12,958 nt of DNA, taken from Prevotella sp. GTDB lineage: Bacteria > Bacteroidota > Bacteroidia > Bacteroidales > Bacteroidaceae. A model generated the notes under the pieces. It was not told the DNA's origin and did not search any database. It saw only the letters and a program-made list of their open reading frames with translations. A program made the position numbers and the translations under genes. How positions within the stretch are numbered: the first letter of the stretch is position 1; each line of letters begins with the position of its first letter. Shown here one piece after another: positions 7,471 through 12,958 of the stretch. Where the stretch lies: the NCBI GenBank assembly GCA_024681875.1, contig JAILAA010000039.1:1-12958 (forward strand), given 5' to 3'.

Positions 7471-7776
7471 ATGAGTCAGAAAATCAGAATCAAGCTGAAG
7501 AGCTACGACCACAAATTGGTCGACAAGTCAGCTGAGAAAATTGTGAAAGCCGTGAAGGCTACGGGTGCCATCATCAGCGGTCCCATCCCCCTTCCCACTC
7601 ACAAGCGTATTTACACCGTCAACCGCTCAACCTTCGTCAACAAGAAGGCCCGCGAGCAATTCCAGCTGAGCGACTACAAGCGTTTGATTGACATCTACAG
7701 TTCAACCGCCAAAACCGTCGACGCACTGATGAAATTAGAGCTCCCCAGCGGCGTGGAAGTGGAAATCAAGGTATAG
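7471..7776 (+). CDS. rpsJ: 30S ribosomal protein S10
   Basis: This 101-residue protein is S10 of the small ribosomal subunit, which sits in the 30S head and also works as NusE in transcription antitermination. The whole sequence follows the family: [15 protein letters not shown] at the start, the [17 protein letters not shown] loop (residues about 37-53), and [19 protein letters not shown] near the end. The length equals that of Bacteroides S10. The ATG at 7471 follows an A-rich sequence without a Shine-Dalgarno site, as usual in this phylum. The gene has its own promoter and leader, and an intrinsic terminator 22 bp after the TAG stop, so it appears monocistronic. In Bacteroides it lies between fusA and rplC. 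Here neither neighbour is adjacent, and a convergent murF lies downstream instead. Confidence 0.98.
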   Translation: MSQKIRIKLKSYDHKLVDKSAEKIVKAVKATGAIISGPIPLPTHKRIYTVNRSTFVNKKAREQFQLSDYKRLIDIYSSTAKTVDALMKLELPSGVEVEIKV

Positions 7777-7798
7777 TCCCCTATATCCTTACTACGAT

Positions 7799-7832
7799 AA
7801 GAGCAACGTGCCTTTAGCGCGTTGCTCTTTTT
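7799..7832 (+). terminator. Intrinsic terminator of rpsJ
   Basis: AAGAGCAACG (7799-7808) pairs perfectly with CGTTGCTCTT (7820-7829). The stem extends inward with TGC/GCG (one T-G wobble) to a 5-nt loop at 7812-7816. A T-run at 7828-7832 follows on the plus strand. On the minus strand the same hairpin lacks a T-run, so it can at most weakly stop the convergent murF transcript. Confidence 0.9.
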
Positions 7833-7866
7833 ATTTCACAGAAACCAGCTATTGCAGCTCTTCGCG

Positions 7867-9225
7867 TCAGAGTAACTGCGGAAGTTGGTAGAGGTGCGTC
7901 CCATTGGACCCCTTGATAAGGACAAGACGCCCCTCAAGTCGGTGAGCCTGCAACTCAGTCTTTACTTCGTCTACATCCTTGAATTTGCGGTATCCGCAAA
8001 TGGTACGTCCAAACTCCTGACCAACGAGCCATACATCGTCCATGCCAGAAGCTCGTAGGAGATCGACTACACGCTGGTGTTCCTCATTACTGGCTTCACC
8101 CAGCTCACGCATGTCGCCGAGAATGGCCATTTTCTTCTCCCTTTCGTTGGCCTGCATCATTTGAAAGTTCTCCAAGGCTGCTGCCATGCTCGACGGATTA
8201 GCGTTATAGGCATCGACAACAAGGCGGTTGCGTTCTGTCTGCACCAGCTGTGAGCGACTGTTTGTAGGCTCATAGTTTTCCAAGGCGTGACAAATCTGTT
8301 TGCGCTCCACTCCGAAATTGATGCCTACGGCGATGGCTGCCAGCAAATTGTCGATGTTGTAGGCACCGATGAGATGTGTGTGCACCTTGTGCCATTTCTG
8401 TGAGGCTCCCGTCTCTTCGAGCTCCATCAGTGGCTTGCGCCAGCGGAAGGTGAGTTCGGGATCGCAGCTCACCACCTCGCCAGATATGCACATGTATTGC
8501 TTCTCGGGGTCAGTACTGTAGGGCGTAAGGAATATCTCATCGTCATCGCCAATGAGGTCTACGAGGTAGTCGTTGTCGGCATTGATGAAGATGGGGCCCT
8601 GCGTGTTGGCCTTGAGATAGTCGTAGAGCTCGCCCTTTGTCTTGATAACGCCTTCGAAGGAGCCAAAGCCCTGCAAATGGGCACGCCCTACATTGGTGAT
8701 GAGGCCGCAGGTGGGCTCAGCCGTCTCCACCAGCGTCTTGATGTCACCCGGATGGCTTGCGCCCATCTCGATGATGGCAATTTCATGTTCCTTGTTCAGG
8801 CGCAGCAGCGTCTTCGGCACGCCCACGTCGTTGTTGTAGTTACCTTCCGTAGCCAGCACGTTGTATTTCTCACTGAGCACAGCCCTTACAAGCTCTTTCG
8901 TGGTAGTCTTGCCGTTGGTGCCTGTGATGGCGATGACAGGAATGTCGAATTGGCGGCGGTGCTCACGTGCAATGTCCTTCAGCGCCTGCAGGCAGTCATT
9001 TACCCTAATGAGGTGAGAGGTGAGAGGTGAAGGGTGAGAGGATGCCTCATCAATGTCTTCGTCGACGATGGCGTAGGCGCAGCCTTTCTCCAAGGCCTGG
9101 AGGGCGAATCGGTTGCCGTTGAAGTTGTCACCCTTGAGGGCGATGAAGATGCTGTCCTCGGGGCAGTCGCGGCTGTCGGTGGTGATGCAGGGATGCTGGC
9201 GGTAGAGGTCGTAGAGGTTATTCAT
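7867..9225 (-). CDS. murF: UDP-N-acetylmuramoyl-tripeptide--D-alanyl-D-alanine ligase
   Basis: MurF adds D-Ala-D-Ala to the UDP-MurNAc-tripeptide using ATP, the last cytoplasmic step of the peptidoglycan precursor. The 452 residues show the Mur ligase layout. The N-terminal domain has TTDSRDCPEDSIFIALKG (15-32). The ATP P-loop is ITGTNGKTTTKE (100-111). The central domain has EMGASHPGDI (153-162) and TNVGRAHLQGFGSFEG (177-192), with Lys195/Lys197 beyond, near where the family has its carbamylated Lys. The C-terminal domain has DAYNANPSSM (338-347), ILGDMRELG (368-376) and LIKGSNG (436-442). Residues about 60-72 (ASSHPSPLTSHL) are encoded by a 7-bp tandem repeat and look like an in-frame insertion in the substrate-binding domain. 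The gene starts 1 nt after the lptD stop codon, so the two are translated from one mRNA. Confidence 0.96.
   Translation of the reverse strand: MNNLYDLYRQHPCITTDSRDCPEDSIFIALKGDNFNGNRFALQALEKGCAYAIVDEDIDEASSHPSPLTSHLIRVNDCLQALKDIAREHRRQFDIPVIAITGTNGKTTTKELVRAVLSEKYNVLATEGNYNNDVGVPKTLLRLNKEHEIAIIEMGASHPGDIKTLVETAEPTCGLITNVGRAHLQGFGSFEGVIKTKGELYDYLKANTQGPIFINADNDYLVDLIGDDDEIFLTPYSTDPEKQYMCISGEVVSCDPELTFRWRKPLMELEETGASQKWHKVHTHLIGAYNIDNLLAAIAVGINFGVERKQICHALENYEPTNSRSQLVQTERNRLVVDAYNANPSSMAAALENFQMMQANEREKKMAILGDMRELGEASNEEHQRVVDLLRASGMDDVWLVGQEFGRTICGYRKFKDVDEVKTELQAHRLEGRLVLIKGSNGTHLYQLPQLL
9012..9041. repeat. 7-bp tandem repeat inside murF
   Basis: Four 7-bp units lie at 9012, 9019, 9026 and 9033. 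Three are GGTGAGA and one (9026) is GGTGAAG, followed by a partial GG. On the coding strand they read CTCACC-type units and encode SHPSPLTSHL. Seven bases is not a multiple of three, so gain or loss of one unit would shift the murF frame. Confidence 0.85.
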
Positions 9226-9226
9226 G

Positions 9227-12200
9227 TTAATACCATTGTACGGAGTTGGAGTAGCTGGAACGTTTGTCGTACTTCAGGGCATCGGTCAGGGTAGATGCGT
9301 TGCAGCGGAAGCTGAAATTATAGCTGGTGTAAGGCGACAACACAACGGAGCACGACATATTAAAGCAATGCAAATCACGGCTAAGCGAGGCAGTTGTCAT
9401 AGACAGCTTCTTGTAATCGAAATCATATCCTGATGAGAAGCTGATGTTCCACCCGTCGCTGAGACGTATGTTGCCACTGATGTTCAGGTTCTGCGTAAAC
9501 TTGTATGGATAGCGCATCGTCCTATAGTTGAAGCGTTTCACGTCGGTGTCCTCACGCATAGTGACACCATAGCCGAAGCTAAGGCTCCAAGGCAGCGAGA
9601 ACGCCATGTAGCCATCCTCGTCGGTCTCGGCCTTTCCTGCATTCTTCCGCTCTGCACCGTGTTTGCCTTTCTCCAAGTCACGGTCTACGTTGGTCTCTAC
9701 CTCGTTCTCGTCATCGTCATCATCATAGTCATCTGTGGCTTTGCGGAGAGTGTTCTTCTTGTCCTTCGGGTCACGCTCGCCTTTCAACCAGCGGATGAAC
9801 TTCGAAATCTTCTCATTACTGATAGTGTAGCTAAGGTTCTGCGACATGCCCTGGAATCGGCCTATCTTTCCCTGCTCCCAATAAGTCGTGTGCTCACTGA
9901 TTTTGGGCGTGGCCCCGACGGAGTCGGCTTCGTAGACATAGCTGGCAAAGACGGCATTCAGGTTGAGGGTGTAACTTTTGGTCAGTTTCAGACGGAGGCG
10001 CGTGCTGAGATCGCTCCAAGGCCGGATCTTGGCCGCCATGTTATACGACATCGACCCTCCTATCTCGTCAATAATGCTCACCTTCTTGAAACCGGTTGTG
10101 GTGTCAGCCTCGCTGCGGACGCGCATCTCGATATTGTTTGACATGTTAAAGGAGATGCTGCCCGTCTTACCTTTTCCCGGCACACCGTAAAGGGATCCAG
10201 TATAGGGTGAGTATTCCACCAGTGACACGTTACCTTCGTCGTCGGTCTTCTGGTAGGTCCTGTAATAGCCATAGCGCGAGGCGCTGAAGTCAGGCGCATA
10301 GCTGAAGCTGATGGAGGGTGTGAAGACATGGCGCACGCGGTCGATCTTGTCGCCGAAGAGTTTTCTGGAAGGGATGTAAAAGCCGTAGAGCTTGGTTGAG
10401 AAGGACAGCGACAAGTTCCAGTTATATACGTTATAAAGACTGTAGGTTGTATCACTCACCTCCTTGCCAGCTTCCGCATCCCATGACTTCATGATCCTGT
10501 TCGTATAGGTACGGTCGGTAAAGTTGATCGACGGATTGACGTTGATATAGTTCAGGATGGAGAAGTTGCCGCTGATGGGGATGGAGTGTTGCATTCCGTT
10601 GCGCCAGTCCTTGATGAGGTCAGAATGTAAAAGCTTGTCTTCTTTCGTCGTTATGGAATTGGAGAAATGACCAGTATAGCTGAGAGAGATTTTCTCATAC
10701 CAACGTTCCTTACCAGCCATCTTTTTCCTCTTAAACGGGTAGAAGCGCGATATCGAGATATTCAGGTCAGGCATCGTCATAGCTATGGTCGAGTCCTTCA
10801 TGTTCTGGTTCAAGTTCATAGTCGTGCTCAGCGACATGCCTATGCTCGAGAACCCTGTGCTATAGCTCACCGACGAAGTACGCGTAGACTGCGTCAATGT
10901 CTGCGGGTTATACATCGATGTGAGGTTGTTTCTCTCGTAGCTCGACGTGGCAAAGTTAACAGATGCCGACAAATTGCTGAAGGGGTTGGCCTTTGCATCT
11001 TGGCGGTGGCTCCACTGAATCTTAAAGCTGGTTTGTTTGGCATAGTCAGGCATGTTCTTCTCGCCTGTCACAGAATTCTGATAGCTGGCATACACAGAAC
11101 CGCTGAAGCGATAGCGTTTTCTGTAGTTGCTTGCAGCGCTCATGCCCCAGGAACCCTTTGTATAAATCTCACCTATCAACTTCAGGTCCATCTTATCGCT
11201 GATGGCGAAATAATAGCCGCCGTCCCTGAGATAGAAGCCACGCTCCGTCTCGTCACCGTATGTGGGCATGATAAAGCCCGATGAGTAGCTCTTTGTAAAT
11301 GGGAAGAAACCATAAGGGATAGCCAGCGGGAGAGGCACGTCGCATACGACGAGATAAGAAGGCCCGAAAACCACGTCCTTGCCAGGTCTTACTTTTGCCC
11401 GGCTCATAGCGATATAGAAATCGGGATGCGGATCGTCGCACGTGGTGTACTTGCCATGGCTCAGAAACAGCTCACCACTGGCACCGCGCTTAGCAGTTTC
11501 TGCTGTGAGGTAGCCATCCTCCTGTTCTGTGTACACCTGCTGGATAAGGCCTTTCTTCGTTTTGAAGTTGAAGGCCATGGTATCGTTCTCGTAGGTGTCG
11601 CTGCCCATCTTAAACACAGGTGTGCCATACTTGACGCCTAAAGAGTCTTCCGAGCCCGTGGCATGTACGAGCGAAGAGTCCAACACCATGAAGATACGGT
11701 CGCTTTTCAGATCCATGTTGATGTACTCCACATGCGAAGAGCCAAAGAGCTGTGCCGTACCCGTTGCTGCCTCATAGATGAGCGAGTCGTTGGCCGAGAA
11801 GACCACCGGCGCGTCAATGCCGTTCTTCTTTTGTCTGTTCAAGGAGTCGAGGCGCAGCGAGTCGTCTATCACCTTGTTATATTTGTAGATGGCCAGTTCA
11901 AGCGAGTCCATCAACGTGGTGTCACGCTTCAAGGCTGCATTGGCCGGACGCGTAGGGTCAAGTGGAAGGGGAACTTCAATGATGGAGGAATCGTTGTCGA
12001 TGGCAATCCCTAATGCATCATTGGCATTGCTTAAACCGACGGAATCGTTGATAGCTATGCTATCGCTGTCACTTAATGCGACTGCTGCGTTGACAGCAGC
12101 GCTATCAGCATCAGCCAAATTGGCAACGATGCTGTCAGCAGTGATGGGGATATTGCCTGAAACTGCAGCGATACTGTCGACAGGCACGGGCAAGCGGCCG

Positions 12201-12322
12201 GATGAAGTGGCGACTTCTCTTTTTTTCGTCTGCGGTTTTTCCTTAAAGAGCGACACAGGCGTACAGGCCCACAGCAATATGAAGGCCAAGACAAAGATGA
12301 GTGTGCCCGTTTTTTGTTTCAC
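9227..12322 (-). CDS. lptD: LPS-assembly outer membrane protein LptD (Bacteroidetes type)
   Basis: LptD is the outer-membrane beta-barrel that, with LptE, inserts LPS into the outer leaflet. The 1,031-residue product starts at GTG (12320-12322). An in-frame TGA lies six codons upstream and no nearby ATG exists. Residues 1-20 are a hydrophobic signal ending in LLWAC, possibly a lipobox. A Ser/Asp/Ala-rich linker (about 45-165) precedes the OstA/LptA-like jelly roll (170-330, with FSANDSLIYE, GSSHVEYINMDLKSDRI). The C-terminal barrel (about 335-1031) begins with LPLAIPYGFFPF and contains many alternating strands. It ends in SVQWY, an aromatic C-terminus typical of Bam-inserted barrels. One barrel loop (863-903) is extremely acidic. 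The protein is longer than E. coli LptD (784 residues). It lies directly upstream of murF and 60 bp downstream of the HD-domain gene. Confidence 0.9.
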   Translation of the reverse strand: MKQKTGTLIFVLAFILLWACTPVSLFKEKPQTKKREVATSSGRLPVPVDSIAAVSGNIPITADSIVANLADADSAAVNAAVALSDSDSIAINDSVGLSNANDALGIAIDNDSSIIEVPLPLDPTRPANAALKRDTTLMDSLELAIYKYNKVIDDSLRLDSLNRQKKNGIDAPVVFSANDSLIYEAATGTAQLFGSSHVEYINMDLKSDRIFMVLDSSLVHATGSEDSLGVKYGTPVFKMGSDTYENDTMAFNFKTKKGLIQQVYTEQEDGYLTAETAKRGASGELFLSHGKYTTCDDPHPDFYIAMSRAKVRPGKDVVFGPSYLVVCDVPLPLAIPYGFFPFTKSYSSGFIMPTYGDETERGFYLRDGGYYFAISDKMDLKLIGEIYTKGSWGMSAASNYRKRYRFSGSVYASYQNSVTGEKNMPDYAKQTSFKIQWSHRQDAKANPFSNLSASVNFATSSYERNNLTSMYNPQTLTQSTRTSSVSYSTGFSSIGMSLSTTMNLNQNMKDSTIAMTMPDLNISISRFYPFKRKKMAGKERWYEKISLSYTGHFSNSITTKEDKLLHSDLIKDWRNGMQHSIPISGNFSILNYINVNPSINFTDRTYTNRIMKSWDAEAGKEVSDTTYSLYNVYNWNLSLSFSTKLYGFYIPSRKLFGDKIDRVRHVFTPSISFSYAPDFSASRYGYYRTYQKTDDEGNVSLVEYSPYTGSLYGVPGKGKTGSISFNMSNNIEMRVRSEADTTTGFKKVSIIDEIGGSMSYNMAAKIRPWSDLSTRLRLKLTKSYTLNLNAVFASYVYEADSVGATPKISEHTTYWEQGKIGRFQGMSQNLSYTISNEKISKFIRWLKGERDPKDKKNTLRKATDDYDDDDDENEVETNVDRDLEKGKHGAERKNAGKAETDEDGYMAFSLPWSLSFGYGVTMREDTDVKRFNYRTMRYPYKFTQNLNISGNIRLSDGWNISFSSGYDFDYKKLSMTTASLSRDLHCFNMSCSVVLSPYTSYNFSFRCNASTLTDALKYDKRSSYSNSVQWY

Positions 12323-12327
12323 GCCTG

Positions 12328-12335
12328 CAAAATTA
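12328..12335 (-). promoter_or_regulatory. Candidate -7 box overlapping the lptD translation start region
   Basis: On the minus strand TAATTTTG matches the Bacteroidetes -7 box TAnnTTTG exactly. Its last base lies only 5 nt before the GTG start codon at 12322. If used, transcription would begin at or next to the start codon and give a leaderless lptD-murF mRNA. No good -33 TTTG is found 18-21 nt upstream, so the site may be fortuitous. Confidence 0.35.
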
Positions 12336-12382
12336 CATCAAAAATCCCGAAAAATGCTCCTGTTTACCAATGTTTAACGCAT

Positions 12383-12922
12383 CTACTCGAACTTTTTTGC
12401 CCAATCCATGAATATTTCCACACCCTCGTGTCCGAATTTCTCCAGACTTTGCGCCGTATCAGCTACGGTAAGCACACGGTCGGGGTGGGACTTCGAATAG
12501 AATTTGTCGGCGTAGCACACCACTTTTTCCTCCATCGTTTCGGGCACGAAGTCCTTTGCTGGTAGTGGCAGTTGCTGTCGCTCTATCTGCTGGCGCGTCA
12601 GTCCTGTGCCTGTGTGGCGCTCACAGACACGGGCGAAGGCTTCGTCGCATCCCTCACGGCGCAGCAGTTCGGCCCCGATGAGTCCATGGCGAATGTAGTG
12701 CTCCGTTCCATAGCAGAGGATGCTGGGCGCATGACACCAGCGTATGCCGATGTCGTGCAGCATAGCGGCGGCTTCGAGGAAATTGACGTTGAGCTGCAGC
12801 TCAGGATGTTTCTCGGCGATGAGCAGGCAGCGGTCGGCCACCTGCCGCGAGTGTTTCAACAAGAGGCGGCGCAGGGCAGCGTCCTCAGGGTAATACTTGT
12901 CGATAATTGCTTGATAGTTCAT
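12383..12922 (-). CDS. HD-domain hydrolase, uncharacterised
   Basis: This 179-residue cytoplasmic protein belongs to the HD superfamily of metal-dependent phosphohydrolases. Visible ligand motifs are His24 (KHSRQVAD), the HD pair His56-Asp57 (AAMLHDIGI), His79 (EHYIRHGLIGAELL), His103 (CERHTGTGL) and Asp139 (CYADKFYSK), so both metal sites could be complete. The substrate is unknown. Small HDIG-type proteins of this kind act on nucleotides or other phosphoesters, and nothing here decides which. The ATG at 12922 gives a full-length HD domain with no signal peptide. It runs in the same direction as lptD and murF, with 60 bp and no terminator to lptD, so the three may be co-transcribed. That places it next to envelope biogenesis, but a direct role there is only a guess. 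Confidence 0.88.
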   Translation of the reverse strand: MNYQAIIDKYYPEDAALRRLLLKHSRQVADRCLLIAEKHPELQLNVNFLEAAAMLHDIGIRWCHAPSILCYGTEHYIRHGLIGAELLRREGCDEAFARVCERHTGTGLTRQQIERQQLPLPAKDFVPETMEEKVVCYADKFYSKSHPDRVLTVADTAQSLEKFGHEGVEIFMDWAKKFE

Positions 12923-12958
12923 ATTCGGACTGTTTATTGTTATTCTGCCACGGACTTA

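Noticed and set aside
7799..7832. Bidirectional terminator for rpsJ and murF
   Set aside because: Read on the minus strand the stem is followed by TATCG and not a T-run, so only plus-strand termination is well supported.
8497..9030. Plus-strand 177-codon frame opposite murF
   Set aside because: murF motifs on the other strand are unambiguous over this stretch, and the plus frame has no recognisable domain.
10667..11284. Plus-strand 205-codon frame opposite lptD
   Set aside because: It is an antisense shadow rich in Arg/His within the barrel-coding region, with no domain or promoter signal.

Overview
The window looks like a chromosomal segment of a Bacteroidales bacterium, most likely Prevotella or a close relative (Segatella type). 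The EF-G and ribosomal protein S10 sequences are of the Bacteroides/Prevotella type. Two intergenic stretches carry the Bacteroidetes -7 box TAnnTTTG, and start codons lack Shine-Dalgarno sequences. The outer-membrane protein is the Bacteroidetes form of LptD. The large secreted protein has the beta-domain and C-terminal tail common in Prevotella surface proteins. No mobile element, tRNA, rRNA or CRISPR array is seen.

Plus strand, left half (1-7835). The 3' part of fusA (elongation factor G) runs in from the left edge. It is followed by an array of eight 8-bp repeats and a strong intrinsic terminator. Next come a hybrid sensor kinase with periplasmic TPRs and a lipoprotein-like signal (1037-3094), and 29 bp later a very large secreted protein gene (3124-7302). 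That gene encodes a lectin-like N-terminus, two jelly-roll-like modules, a PF13350-type tyrosine phosphatase domain and a C-terminal beta domain with a sorting-like tail. An in-frame TAA (3364-3366) cuts the signal peptide and first 80 residues off the remaining 1,300+ codons, so as written the gene is interrupted. rpsJ (S10) then stands alone, with its own promoter, a structured leader and its own terminator. In Bacteroides fusA is normally followed directly by rpsJ and the rest of the S10 operon. Here two accessory genes separate fusA from rpsJ, and rplC does not follow.

Minus strand, right half (7867-12922). An HD-domain hydrolase, lptD (LPS transport to the outer membrane) and murF (peptidoglycan precursor ligase) lie in the same direction. 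lptD and murF are 1 nt apart, so they form an envelope-biogenesis operon that converges on rpsJ. murF carries a short 7-bp tandem repeat inside its reading frame, apparently as an in-frame insertion.

The most interesting points are the interrupted multidomain secreted phosphatase and its pairing with an orphan sensor kinase, the break-up of the fusA-rpsJ-S10 ribosomal order, the repeat-derived insertion in murF, and the possible leaderless GTG start of lptD.
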